A DNA stretch of 64,000 nt, taken from assembly GCA_964020975.1 (NCBI GenBank), contig OZ026613.1:121969679-122033678 (forward strand), read 5' to 3'. This document shows positions 48,071-60,660 of this stretch, one piece after another (the first letter of the stretch is position 1; every line of letters starts with the position of its first letter). The notes beneath the pieces were generated by a model that did not search any database, had not been told where the DNA came from, and was given only the letters and a program-made list of their open reading frames with translations. Made by a program: the position numbers and the translations under genes. The DNA comes from Hermodice carunculata (Eukaryota; Annelida; Polychaeta; Eunicida; Amphinomidae).

Positions 48071-49479
48071 GCAGTTACACTGTATTATGACACCTGCAAA
48101 GTCCCAACAAAAATGCACAATTGGGGTAAAAAACATTGTGGGCGCCGAGGGTTATCCTTATCTGAATGCTATTTTCTTGTTATGAGGTGGGCACTAAACA
48201 CCTATTCCATGCTTTAAAAAGCTGTTAATTCATAGGGGATGTTATATCTGTTTAGCTCTCATCTATAATTGTTATTCAAAATGTTTTCTGTGGACAAAAG
48301 TTATTTGAAGACATGAAAGGAGACTTTCTATAGTTGGCCACTTTTAGGGCAATTAGAGGACTAAACCCCAGAATTAATGGGGTTAATCAAGAATATCTAG
48401 AGGCCTTGCTACAGTCATTTTGCAAAAAAAGTCTTTACAAATAAACGTGCTTGGATTATGGCAAGAATGTGTTCATTCTTTCAATATAAATAAAGACTCA
48501 GCAAGTAATCTAAAAGCACTTGGGACACATTTTCTCCAAGCAGTTAGCTCATGCAGATCCACCCATCAGCATGCTAGCACCATGCATTAGTCCACCACTT
48601 TAGCTACTATACAGGGAATCATTCTGTCAGCACACCAATACTACCATACAGACCTGCAAAATACATTCAAACAACGGGGAAGTTATAATTGGGAACAATG
48701 ATTTGAACTGATAATCTTGGATGAGATCAGGAAAACGTATTGATCTAGACTAAAAGAGATATAGTTAAATATCAACAAGTTTTGATGCATAGATTATATG
48801 CATGCATTTTTTAGCATATCAGCCAACTTGAAATTTGGTTGGTAGCAACTGGTGTTAAGTTTTAAGATTGAAAATCATGACACAATGTTGTTACATGGTT
48901 GGAGTATGATATATAACTCTTAGATAATGTTAGTTGGAGAATATTGGTTCTTTATGTAAAATGACATAGCGGCTTGTGGCGGGTGGGGGGGGGGGGAGTG
49001 GCAGTGGGGAAGCCATTTCGAGGAAATTGTGGCTCTCTTGAATTGTGATAAGTGCAGTGCTATACATATCCTCGTTGATGCCAGTAACAACCAAAATAAA
49101 GGCCAAATTTAAATCAACTATATCAATGCAAAACATTTATAAGAAACATGGATTATATAGATAAAATTTTTCAGATATTTTAAATTTTTGTGTCTAATAA
49201 TATTCAAGTTTAGGGTAAAAGGCATGAATAATGTTCCTGGATGACAAAAGGTTAAAATTTGATTCTTAAATCTATTTAATCGAACATTTTGGACACATTA
49301 TGTAACATAAAATATCATTATGTTTGGAATTTGGCGGCCATTTTGAATCTAACAGGTTGGCAAAGTGCCAACATGGTTTTTTTTATGGTCTCTAGGGTAT
49401 AAATAACATTCTGAATAGGTGGCATAAAATCAAAATCCCATGGGACTTAAAATCATGATATATGATCAAACACTATTAG

Positions 49480-49950
49480 GTAAATTGTTGGTAAAAGAAT
49501 TGTAGGCTACATTAACATCACTTAGAGGTCTATAAATATTGCCAAGAACAATTTTCTTTTAGATCAAACTACTGTTTTTATGCGCGAATAAGAAAACAAA
49601 ATCGTCAGATTTAGAGATAAACAGTTCAACGATCTTGGAGAATACAGGTCCAAGTTTAAAGTTCATTTTTGTCATACACTCGACAGTAACAGCGAGAGCA
49701 AGTGTATGTCGCCAAAATTGAACAGTGAAACTTATTGAAGTAGGAAAAAATATCTAAGTCATGGGAACAGAAGTACAAAAGATGATATTTGTAACCTGTT
49801 TGCATTCACCAATGTGTTTTGCATAGTTGAAATAAAAATAATTACTGACAGCAACTTCATGGTTCATCCAGGGCGGTTCCAATTTAAAATGCTGTCCCCA
49901 CACCAAATAGAAACAATGACACTTTTTCAAATGGCATAAGCAGGAACTCA
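49480..49950 (-). pseudogene. LINE ORF2, first part (endonuclease start)
   Basis: Reading downward: a piece resembling W-M-N-H-E near 49870 where LINE endonucleases have W-L-x-x, then VELFISKSD and KKIVLGNIYRPLSDVNVAYN with SFTNNL up to the break. The I-Y-R-P block is the middle of the APE domain. The next expected block, about 25-30 residues before GDFN, is found at 45170, beyond the 4.3-kb insertion. Several stops are present. Confidence 0.65.
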
Positions 49951-50479
49951 AAAAGCAGTGAAAAGTATTTCAGAGTTTATATAGCATTTGGAACTGATTT
50001 ACTTGTAGCATTTGGAACTAAATCAGTATCTTTGATGTCATCTTCACTACTTTGTTTCTAACTTGTACGCTGTTTGCGTATTTGGGACTCCATGTCAGCA
50101 GACGTACCAGTCAATTTATTGTTAGCCAATTTATTCTAATAAACGAATATCAGAGTAAGGGACACTTAAAAACTCTTCAGTGTAACAAGAAGATCAAGAC
50201 AATGAATGATGTGTATAATATGAGTTTGCATAACAAATGGAGTCGGACATAGACCTCCAAGTTGTTTTGTTTAAAGGGTCCAGATGGGCGTGGCAACCAC
50301 CTCAAACACAAACAATTAAATGGAAAAAATCAGAAACCACCCAATAGCGTTGACTCCTTATGATCCTCACATCTGGATTTCACCCTCCCAATAAAAAAAT
50401 TGATCGAAAGAGATTTTGTCAGAACTCATCGACACACAATTAATCAGCACCGAAAACTACCGACCTCCCATGATTCGCA

Positions 50480-51233
50480 TTGGAATATCTCATAGTTATA
50501 AACACACTTGATCTTCCAGGTTGTCGGTAGAAACCCTTGCTGTGTGAGGATGAGCATACGGTCTTACAACTGGGTCCAGATTTTCATCTTTCTATCGCTA
50601 GCCTGCCATGGTACCATTAGCAATCAGCAGGTCTGTTTTCCCATCAAAGGATATGCCACCCCACACCATTGCACCACCAGCACCAAATGCCATCGTCTCT
50701 TACACACTATTCTTGGCATAACGTTAATTTGGATGCCACAAGACAAGCATCCTTTGGTTAGCTTGATGGAGCAGACCAATCAAGCCTGTTCTACTTCTGC
50801 TGAGGAGTCAACTTAGAGCACTGCAGAGGTCTGTATGCCTGTATACCAGCACTATGGAGGCAATTTAGTATAGTCTGTGCAGATAGTGTCATATGATTCA
50901 TCTTGTGCAAATCATTCTTTACATTGGTAGCTGTGACAAAACTGTACCTATTATTATTATTAGAGTTCTTATGTATCATTCTTGAGCAGGTGTCCTTGCT
51001 GCGGGATGACCTATCCTGGGCCAATCTTTGAATGCACCAGTTCTTCTGTACCTGAATAGGGTCCTACTCATGGTGCTTTGAGACACACCAGTCCTATGCA
51101 CTGCCTCTGCCTGGCTCATTTCACCTTTTCTCAACCCAATAGCTCGGGCATGCCTGGTGGGAAAAACGTTGTCTCTAGGTTGAGGCATAGTTGACATGGT
51201 GGTACTTCTCTGTTCTGCTTCTGTATCATTCAT
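50480..51233 (-). pseudogene. Tc1-like DNA transposase, decayed
   Basis: From 51233 down: RDNVFPTRHARAIGLRKGEM and SQAEAVHRTGVSQSTMSRT form the first helix-turn-helix, followed by RYRRTGAFKDWPRIGHPAAR with the G-R-P-like hinge. The second DNA-binding half follows in another frame (ISAQTILNCLHSAGIQAYRP, about 50880-50820). The catalytic half is represented by MVWGGISFDGKTDLLIANGT near 50670-50610 and a following DENLDPVV-PYAHPHTARV-type stretch. These are the Tc1/mariner order and spacing. Several frame changes and stops are present and the C-terminal end is not clear. Terminal repeats could not be identified. Confidence 0.75.
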
Positions 51234-51239
51234 TCAGAA

Positions 51240-54140
51240 CGAACTTGTTTCAGGAAACATTGCATAAGAATTCGTCACAAATCAGAATATTTCTTCAATC
51301 AAAGTGCACCAAATAAAGGCAATTGCAGCCACTGTGGGTGCATTGGCCTTTCGTATACCTTCTAACCTGCTTTGTCTTATTTTGTGATGGCAGCCATGAA
51401 CATAAGGGACATTCAAAAGCAGGGAAGCATTAGAATGCGTGTACAGGTGGTGCAGGAGAATAGACCAAGTACTGACTTGTCACTTGTACCACACATTCAG
51501 ACCAACATTAAACTTGCTGTTTTTGAAAGTTGCCCTGAGCTTGTATTTGTTGTTTCTGCTAATCCATGCATGACTGCCTGTGTCTGTGTGTAAGTGCAAT
51601 GTGATGTGGAGGGATGAAGGTGTGTGTTAAGATGAAAAGGTTACAATTGGTGCATGAATATCAAAATGTAGAAAACTTCAAAGTAATATGCAAAACCTTT
51701 TTTTGCAGACTTTATTAACCAAATGAAGCTTTTCAGGTTACAACATACAATTGATGTAACTTCAGTAATTCAAGGACTCATCCAGTTGATCTTACTATTA
51801 TGTTTGGAATAAAAGAGACGGTCTAGCATGTCCAGCAGACATTTTTCCTATTTCTGTCTGAATTATGACAAACATATTCTCTTACGTTAATATGAAAATG
51901 TTCGGTATACAAAATGGTACTTCATTCCTGAAATGCCAATTTAAATACAAATGTTGCCTGTACCACCAGAACAAAAAATGAGCATTAATATTCACTCTGT
52001 TATCCACTTCTGTAACTTAAAAGCTGATGAGGTGACCTTTTTTTAAAAATAAATATGTATATATGTTAGTGGGGTATAGCACAAAATGTTCGTCAGTTTT
52101 GTGTAACAATGAAATTACAAGGTGTTATGCAGTAATATGAACCAGAATTACAAACGAATACTGGTTTTTAAATAAATATTCACATATTCCACACCATGTT
52201 ACAAGTTTTGTCGGTATTGAGTTCTTTTCAAGCAGAAAAATGGTTCAAATTCGAATGCTTCCCTTTTATATTTGAAACACTTAAAGAGGAACAGCAGTCA
52301 AAGTTTTTACCTTTTTTATGTTAAGTGGTCATTTTATGTGTTCATTTGGCAAAATTGCAACATTTTTCTCAAACAAGTGTTTAGTTAGAGTTATTTGATA
52401 TTTGCAGTAGGTGTTCTGATGTGTGATGTCACCTGGGCTACCCGTCATAATTAAAACACAAACCTTGAAGGGGCACCAATCTGAGATATACAACATTAGC
52501 AGGCATATCATGATGACTGGTGTACTCTGTTAATCACCCTCTTTGATCTTATCAGTGTGGTATATTAGTAGATGCCTGCTTCATTAATGGGATACACAAC
52601 CACAGGGGCATTGTCGTTTTGATTTCCGCATTTTGCTTTCTTTATTAATCCTCATAAAATGATAAAAAAATCTCTGTTTAGTAAATGTGATTCTTTCTAT
52701 ACATAATGCTTTATCTGTGGTAAAAGTGGAATATGTGTTCCTGGTCAGGTTTCCTTGTTTTTGTCAGAGTTCTATTCAGTTATCATTGCATTAGCTGTAG
52801 CAGCTAGTCCAGGTGACATCACAACCCCTCATTTACATACCTAAAAAAACCTGATATCTGCTTATCCAGTTGGGAATAAATATTCTGTTTTCTGATATGG
52901 GTCCACATTTATTATATAAAGCAACGCAAAAGTTGTAAATTATTACCACAGTACCCCTTTACATACAGCCCTTCATCAAGGTAGACCCAGAGAACAGCTT
53001 TCTTTTATCATTTAAAAAAAAATTACATATGAATTGTTGACAGCCAAAGAGCAAGAAATATTAACAATATTTTATATCAATAAGTGTGTTGCACCAAAGG
53101 TTCTGATCCTATTACAAGGGTAATTGTGAAGTTTGTGCCATCTGACAGCATTGTTCTTAAGAAGTGGAGGAGGAGCGATTGAGAGTCACTGTTATCCCAC
53201 CATTATGAATTTCTCTGAAAAAGTCCTTTCAGCACAATCTAAATACAAGGGATGTAAAAAACCCAAAAAAGTACAAAATCACATAAATCTGAGAAAATGA
53301 CATTTATTAATATTTGAATTGAAGCCACGTAAAATGTCATCGAAATCCAGATTTAGCAGTAGCTTCAACTCTTTTAACAAGTACACTGTTGTACATGTCA
53401 TTATCAAATTTGTATCATTAGAGGCTATAGTCACTTAGAAGACGGACACGAAGGGGTGATGTAGGTAGCTGAAACATATCATTCTTTATTCCATATTTCC
53501 GATAACTATGAGAGCTTTTCTGTTTGAGTCAACACAGCAGCAGAGCTCATCAGTGCATTATTGCTGTTTCATTATATTGAAGAAATTGCTAGGGAAATAT
53601 CATTTATGTTCGCATTATGATGTCATATCAATAAACATAACTATAAATGTTTTTGGAGAATGGCGGTTCTGCAGCATAGCAACCAAACTTTTTATAATTC
53701 TCATTTTATGAAACACAGGCCTTGATGCTAATATGAAAATAAACTGCAAAAATAATAGTGGTTTCATCCCACAAACTGCTGTTCCAACACAATAGCTCCT
53801 AGCTTAAGAAAAAGTCACAGAGTAAACCATCTAAAATATCTTCACTCCAAAAAGAAGCTGTCTATTGATATTGAGACGTAAGGAGGTAGATCTCAACAGA
53901 TTACAAATGGCACTTTGATAGAGTACCAAATTGAAACGAAGAACACAGTCACACCATGAGACTCATGGATGAAGTCAACTCCAAAGGCAAACTACGGCTA
54001 GGCATCATGATCAGTTGTGTTTGTACATGTCAAACCCAGGATTTCGTCATCGTGATATGCTGCAAAAGATTTGCAGACTAAATTCACATCACGTTTTAAA
54101 TTGCTAGACTGTAAGTGAATATAATGTTCTGGGTTTTATA
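51240..54140. other. No gene recognised
   Basis: Almost 3 kb of AT-rich sequence with short open frames only. A 73-residue frame at 51372-51593 has no recognisable family. Confidence 0.45.
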
Positions 54141-54239
54141 AAATGAAATGCAAGGTTGAGTGCTTTTCAAAGAGACATAATTTTCTAAAATACAATTTGA
54201 TTTTTACACTTGCGCTGAAATTGGAAGGAAAACATGTTT

Positions 54240-56360
54240 GTAAAATATCAATGGCCTCTACCATCACTATGTTCGTCCTCATTAACCTCTTTGAAATTAG
54301 GACAAGGTCAGTCATCTTTAAAGTTGATCATGCCCTTATAGAAGACTATAAACATGTGGAATGTGAAAGAGCTAGCTCAGAAACGTCAGCAGCTATTGAG
54401 CAGAAACCAAATTCAGTAATGTGCCTCTGTACCCTTGTGAATTAACAAAAGGTCACCGATTTGCAAACTTGATATAGCTGCTATAGAAGGCTATATTGCA
54501 ACATGAAACCCCTGGGGTTAAAAACGTCTCAGGTTAGCCTGAAATCCAGTTCACTGAAAGGACACAGTGTGGTGACCTTGTGAATGTGGTCAAGGTCATC
54601 CATATTCTAAGTTAACCAATCCCTAATAGAGGACTGAAATCATGTGCAAATATTGAAGTCCTAAGTTAGGATGCAGAAACCAAACTCGCTGCAGCAACCT
54701 TGTGACCTTGCAAATCATCCATTTTCAAACAAGACTAGGTCCTGGATAAGGACTATCGCACTGTGCAATAAACAGGCCCTATTATACAAACTGTTCTAGT
54801 TATCATGCAGGAACCACAATTTATTGCAGTACTCAATGACCTTGGAAATAAGGTCAAGGTCAACCATTATGAAACTTAATCCATCTCTTATTAAGAACTA
54901 TATACTTGGCCAGTATCAAAGTCTTATCTTAAAACATTCTTCAGTTATTGTGCTGAAACCACAGTCTACCAACCTGTGTGGTGCCCTTGAGAATTGGGTC
55001 AATGTTTACTATGTTCTTACTTTATCAGGTCCTTATAGAGGACAATTATCATGCGCAATATTGATATCCTACGGTAAATTCTGAGTTATGATCCAGAAAC
55101 CAAATTCATAATAGTGGCCTTATGACCCTGGAAATTAAGTCAAGGTCACCCTTCTTTGAAGATTGATCTAGCCATAAGAGAAGACAATGAACATCTGAAA
55201 AATAAAAGTTCTGGTTAAAAAAATCCTGCAGTTACTAAGCAGCAACCAAATTCGGTAATGTGGCTCTTTGACCCTAGAAATTGACTGAAGATCACACATT
55301 TCAGAACTTGACCTAGCTCTTATAGAAGGCTACATCCCTGACCAATATGAAAGCCCTAGGTCAAAAGCATTTTTAGTTATGCAGAACCGAGGTTTACCTA
55401 TTGGACTCTAGGTGGTGACCTTAGGAATTTGGTCCAGGTCATCCATCTTCTCAGCTGAAAAACACATAATTGAGGACTATTATCATGTGCTATATTGAAG
55501 TCAAAACTTTACTTTAGTTACAATGCAGAGACCAACTTCATTAAAGTGATCTTGTGACTTTTGTATTTCAGTCAATGCCACCTCTTTAAGCTTACCCTAG
55601 CCCTTGATAAGGACTGTAATCCTGTGCAATATACAGGTCCTAACATAAAAACTATTTTGGTTATTGTATGGAAACTAATACTCACAATAGTAGCTCCGTG
55701 AACTTGGAAATAAGGTCTAGGTCAACCACCTTCATACTGCACCTAGCCATGATGTAGAAGTATATATCTGGGCACTATTAAAGTCCTATCCTCTTGAGTA
55801 ATTGACCAGGTGGCTCTGTGACCTTCGAAATGGACTCAAAGTCCTCCATTTCAGAACTTGACCTAGCTCATATAGAAGGCTATGTTCGTGTGCAACATGA
55901 AAGCTCTAGGTCAAAAACATATTTAGTTATCATCCAAAAACTAAGCTCACTTATAGGACTCCAGATGTTGACCTTGGGAATTTGGTCAAGGTCATCCTCC
56001 CTCTAAGCTGACCAAGCCCTAATTGATTAGTTTTACCATGTGGAATATGGAAGTAACTTAAAATCTGAATTACACCACACAAAACAAGTTCACTAAAGTG
56101 ATTTCATGACCTTTGAAGTTAGGTCAAGGTCACCCATCTTCAAATTTGACTTAAATCTGGATAAAGACTATACTTCTGTGCAATATACAGGTCTTATCAT
56201 GAAAAACATTTGTAGCTATTATGCAAAACTAAAACTTGCTGTAGAACCTCTGTGATTTTGGGAACAGGATCAAGGTCAACCACCTTCATACTTCACCTAG
56301 CCCTTATAATAGAATATATACCTGGGCACTGTCAAAGTTTTACCGTTGAAACTTCTCGAG
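54240..56360 (+). repeat. Array of about 140-bp units with AGGTCA half-sites, about 15 units, higher-order
   Basis: Each unit has a form of GACCTTGGAAATxAGGTCAA with GGTCAxCC, then CTTxACCTAGCCxTTATAxAA, a TGTGCAATAT-like segment and AGTCCTAxxTxAAAA. The AGGTCA position recurs about every 131-157 bp. Unit variants recur in order: TGTGCAATATACAGG near 54770, 55637 and 56190, and GGGCACTxTxAAAGT near 55770 and 56325. This indicates blocks of about four units (545-560 bp). No gene is present, and ORFs of up to 100 codons are by-products. Confidence 0.8.
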
Positions 56361-56764
56361 TTATGGTGTGGAAACCAGAATCTCATTATTGCCCTTTGAA
56401 CCATCTGGTCAGTTGACATCAGTAAAGCCATAAAGCCATATGCCCCGCCTTCTTCAAAGGGGAGGGGGGCATAATAACAGATATGGTAATCCCCAAGTGC
56501 ATGATAATCCACATTTTAAACAAAAAGTAGGTAGAGGTTAAGATAACAAAGTTTTCCCACTTTTTATCATATGTTTATCCCAAAAATCCATATTCTACAT
56601 ACAATCAAGGGAAACAGTAAATAATTTTGAGCTGAATAAACAGCAAGTACATAAATAAACAGTATAAACAAATTTTCTCAACCTTTTACACATTGTGTAG
56701 CATATTGTGAAATCTGTGTTTTTACATTCTTCAATTCTGACAAACAAATTTATGGATGAGATGT

Positions 56765-56770
56765 TTTATT
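56765..56770 (-). terminator. Poly(A) signal AATAAA
   Basis: AATAAA on the minus strand about 215 bases downstream of the stop codon at 56986-56988, suitable for the terminal exon above it. Confidence 0.45.
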
Positions 56771-56985
56771 GTGACCATACGGAATCTATGGTGGGCTGAT
56801 CAAATTGAGCAATACAAGGTCTGCATTTTCAAAGTATAATTTAAATATAAAGATTTTAATTTTGCTGGTCAGCGTTAATGTATGCTAACATTACAAGATA
56901 TGAACACATGTCGCTGAGACTGTTTCAACTTGCCATTGCAAAGTTGTTGCCCCTGGTCATTTACAAGGGACATTTCGTCTCTTGT

Positions 56986-57126
56986 CTACAGAGCAGCCCC
57001 AGTGGTCGTGCGACGACGCAGTATCTTGGTGCACACTTTGCCGACATCTTCCATATCCAGTGGCTGTTCATTTACGTACCGGTTGACAACATTGGGTACT
57101 CCACGCAAGGCTACTGTTAGAGCATC
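56986..57126 (-). CDS. Terminal exon of an unidentified host gene
   Basis: The acceptor TATCATTGCAG precedes 57126. The exon reads in phase 0 for 46 codons to TAG at 56986: DALTVALRGVPNVVNRYVNE, QPLDMEDVGKVCTKILRRRT, TTGAAL. Codon usage and the absence of repeats contrast with the surroundings, and an AATAAA lies about 215 bases downstream. The charged, helical C-terminus ending in a basic R-R-R-T-T-T patch does not match a family I can name. The pseudokinase-like exon at 61.4 kb lies upstream on the same strand and could belong to the same gene, but no intermediate exon was found. Confidence 0.55.
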   Translation of the reverse strand, partial: DALTVALRGVPNVVNRYVNEQPLDMEDVGKVCTKILRRRTTTGAAL

Positions 57127-57699
57127 CTGCAATGATAACACACAAATGTACTACCTGGAAGAAATTTGTTTTGTTCCCTTTGCAAATCATTCTTATTTCT
57201 GATAGTTCTTTTCACGGGGAATGAGGTATATGTACATGACAAATACGACCAGCCTTACTCCATCGTTATTCTTATCTTGTCAGCTAAAATGGTCTTTTTG
57301 AAAGCATTTCAATGTACAACTTTAACGATGAAACTCTCCCTTGAAGCAATGCTCCCTATACTAAAACTATTAAAAAGTTTAAAAGTTTTATTAGTAATCC
57401 ATAGTCAGAAAATATTTTCTGCTGAGGCACACAGGCTCATAACAACATGTAAAATCAAGTGATAAAAATCTAACAAATAAATTACAAATTAAGTATAGGC
57501 AATATGTGAATGGTGCCACTGCAGACATACACGATGCTACTAGTATGGTTTATGAAGATTAAAACTCCACAATATATACACGAACCTACCCATGTGCAAG
57601 GAGTCAAGCAGCACTTCCAAGCAGTGGGACAAGGCTCTGTGGTGGACTGGGTCCTGCTACATAACTAGAAGCGTCTAGCAGTACCAACGATATTATTCA

Positions 57700-58620
57700 C
57701 TACATTTCTTTGAAAGGTATATAGTGACTGGGTATCACAGATATGCTAGGGAAGAGTATTTCAAATCTGACAAGAAGTGGCATTTAAGGACTTGGGTGGG
57801 AATGGCCAAGAAAAAAAATTGCTGGCAGTAGCTGAGTGAATATTATAAGAATGACTAGAGGACAAAAGAGTAAAGAGATTGGTGATGTAATCTGAGGTTT
57901 GCTAATAAGTGATCTTCCACATCAATATACAATGACTGTAGAAGAATCTTTGATTATAATCCATTTGATAGTGTCCAATATGTCTGTTATATGAGTTGTT
58001 AGAGTACAGTCCACAATTATCGTCATTGCCCAGTTTTGTATTCTCTGTAATTTTATGAAGTCGTGCTTTCGGATGCTGTTACTTCAGACAGTGCTGCAGT
58101 AGTCGATATGGGGCAGTATCAGTGTGTTGTGTAGGCTGATCTGGCACTAGGTGGTCAAAACTTCGCTGCCCTAGACAACACCCAAACGGCCCGTTTAACC
58201 TTGCTCATAAGCGCATCGAAGTGATTATTAATATTGTGTTTCAAGTGAATTTATACTACCAAGTATTTTCAACATTGATGCTGGCAGATATGTTTGGCAT
58301 CCAAAGTCAAATCAAGAGCTCGATTTTTGGCTTTGTTACTGATAAGCATGCTGTTTGTTATATACAAATGCCGACTATGTTTGTTGGTTTTGAGCCACAG
58401 AGCAAGCTACCAGCATGAGATCTTATCTTAAGACATGGGATATAGTGTTGATTTGTGGCTTAGAATAATAAAAAAGAGTGTCTTCCACATTGAAATTCAG
58501 GCTAGAATATTTGAAACAAGCACCAATGTCATTAATATAGAGCAAAAGGACAGGCGGCCTAAGAATCAAGCCCAGAGGGATGTTTGTGGTTATAAAAAAT
58601 AGCCTTGGCATGAAATTGAT
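57700..58620 (-). pseudogene. LINE (CR1/jockey-like) reverse transcriptase C-terminal fossil
   Basis: PLGLILRPPVLLLYINDIGA then FKYSSLNFNVEDTLFYYS (58570-58430) equals the P-x-G-x-x-L-x-P-x-L-F-x-x-Y-I-N-D-I and Y-A-D-D-T blocks, with A-D-D changed to V-E-D. Farther down, KVKRAVWVLSRAAKF near 58190 and YCxxxx with V-W-like residues near 58080 are the thumb region, and weak similarity runs to about 57700. Several frame changes and stops are present. It lies between the two host exons on the same strand and so is probably intronic. Confidence 0.65.
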
Positions 58621-59089
58621 TTCTTTCCTGTAAACGTGCAATATTATCACAGCACTAAGGAGTCTTATTACTTTTGGGTGCTCTGAATGTACACAATTTG
58701 CGTAGTCAATGTTCAAATGACGTAAGGACACTGTTATATTTAGCACTGGCAATGTGAATTGTATGTCACATGGCGCATATGAATACTTGTGGATGGTCTC
58801 AAAATCTGTTCCAGAGACATTTAAATTGCCAGAAAACAAAAAAAAAGGGAGCTTGTGTACCTTCTATTCATAAGACGTGGGAGATTAGTGAGAGAAATAC
58901 CGATAATTTTATGATTGATATTTATTTGCCAAATAGTGAAAAATACTATAACCTTTTGCCAGCCTAGTGTGCAATTCTAACCCTGGACGTTTGGGAACAC
59001 CACATGGCTTATTCTGTGTTCCTGTAACACATATAATATAACTTCACAATGTAAGTCCTGTTGCTTTAAATAATTCTGCCTATAAAAGA

Positions 59090-59310
59090 GATGACCACTT
59101 TCCCACATTGCGCACACAGGTCTAATACTAAGAGACAGGGCATATACATTGCCTTTCACAGATCACACAGCCGAAGACAGGATTTCCAAATTACTTTATG
59201 TAGATCTCACACTGAAGGCTGGGACACCCGTCCACATCACTTGCAAACATCTGACACTGAAGGTCGGATTACTGATCCACATTGCTGGACATAGATCTCA
59301 CATTAAGCAT
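59090..59310. repeat. Degenerate tandem repeat, about 45 bp, five units
   Basis: Variants of CACATTGCxxxxCATAGATCTCACAxTxAAG recur five times. Confidence 0.5.
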
Positions 59311-59989
59311 GAGTCAGTTGTCATTTGAAGATGGTCAGTCTGACTGAATTATTTCTGACTCTGCTTTGTGCGCGACTTTGCATATTTGCAACTTGTTATC
59401 ACATTCTTGAACTTGAATTTTCTAAGTGTAAGGTTTCGGTAGTATTAGTAACACGAATTGTAAATATATAACCCATCTTTAATATAAATCTCAGACTCTG
59501 CTTGTATCTGTAATTTGACTTTTTATATGCTTAGCTTGTAGCTGTAAATTGACTCCTAAATTACAAAATACTTTGTACAACAGTCCAGCTTGACCAACAA
59601 TACTCAAATATAGAATAACTTGCTCAAATACTCATACCGTTTGTTTTTTCTGAGCAAAAAGACATGTTTTAGTTATGACATGAAGGTGCTTTAGCAATTA
59701 TATGACACATGTTAGTTTAAACATATTTTTATTCATAACAATACAACAAAGTTGTACAAATCAATATGATCCAATTGGGGAAAAGGCAGAGCCCTATCCC
59801 TGTCGGCAAGAAAGGGGTAAACATGAATACAGGACACCACTGCAGCAAATGATCAGTCAGGCCTTTATTGTGCCTGATCGATGATGCATTAAAACACAGG
59901 TGAAAAACCACACACACTGAACAAAGACAGATAGAGGGGCGCCATTATAAGCTAAATATATGTATTCCAAAGTAACACAATTTTATCAC

Positions 59990-60660
59990 CACGAAAACGT
60001 TTTGTAACCAATGCCACCTCATGAAAATCGGGGAGCTCAAATGATATAAACTTGAACAACTTAGAAGATATTTTCCTTAAGAGTACTCTTAACCAGAGCC
60101 GTACAGGATAGTTTCATTTCCCTGTGCGTGGCTAAAGTTTGCCAAATCTACATATAGTTTTGCATGTGCCGTGCCAGAAAATGCTCCAGTTACTATTCTA
60201 GCAATGCCAACTGAATTTCTTCACAGTTTGCAGCATCAGCTGTTGCGCATCCATTCCATACAGGACGTCCATACTTTCAAATTGGTCGGATGAAAGATAC
60301 ATAGTTTAAAGGGTCTGTCCGTCCAAACAATAAGTTTAAGTTTTTCGTTATGTTTAATAATTTTTCTGCTTAAAAAAATTATGCCTTTTATAAGCCACTT
60401 CTTGTACCATTCGCTGAAAGGTTGGAATTTATTGCTCCGACAGCATTCACAGTATTATCCATACTTAAAAGGAGAGATATGTCATCTGCAAATAGTTTAA
60501 TATTTTAATTAAAGATATCAACATTATCATTGATAAATTAAAGAAACATAAGGGGCCCAGAACAGAACCTTGGGGGGCCACCAGCATGAACTGTTCCCAA
60601 GTCAGAGGACTGACCTTGGATAACAATATGTTGTTGGCATTTTTTTTTCAAATTATCAGT
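59990..60660 (-). pseudogene. LINE (CR1-like) reverse transcriptase fossil
   Basis: Reading downward: CQQHIVIQGQSSDLGTVHAG, then a P-Q-G-S-V-L-G-P-L-M-F-L-type block, FINDNVDIFN and KLFADDISLLLSMDNTVNA. A thumb-like region follows, equivalent to Y-G-x-P-V-W-N-G-C. The palm A-D-D is kept at about 60475. Frame changes and stops are several. Probably in an intron of the minus-strand host gene. Confidence 0.7.

Larger units (their letters stand above)
45175..49475. mobile_element. Apparent 4.3-kb inverted-repeat-ended insertion splitting a LINE
   Basis: 45185-45330 and 49310-49460 are inverted repeats. Both contain AGTCCCxTGGG near the outer edge, CATGTTGGCACTTTGCCAAC and GTTAGATTCAAAATGGCCGC inside. 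The LINE reading breaks off just outside each end and the two halves fit together. TTAG on both edges (45171-45174, 49476-49479) is a possible 4-bp target duplication. The interior holds two tandem arrays, a (GA)n tract and no transposase, so it is either a non-autonomous element that has captured satellite DNA or a compound of several insertions. Confidence 0.6.

Noticed and set aside
50508-50816. 102-residue plus-strand open frame
   Set aside because: Antisense shadow of the Tc1-like transposase, whose motifs read on the minus strand.
50170-51340. Terminal inverted repeats for the Tc1-like copy (CAGTG near 50178, CACTG near 51331)
   Set aside because: Similarity does not extend beyond five bases, so the borders are left unassigned.
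54143-54445. 100-residue open frame
   Set aside because: Overlaps the first units of the 140-bp array and matches no family.
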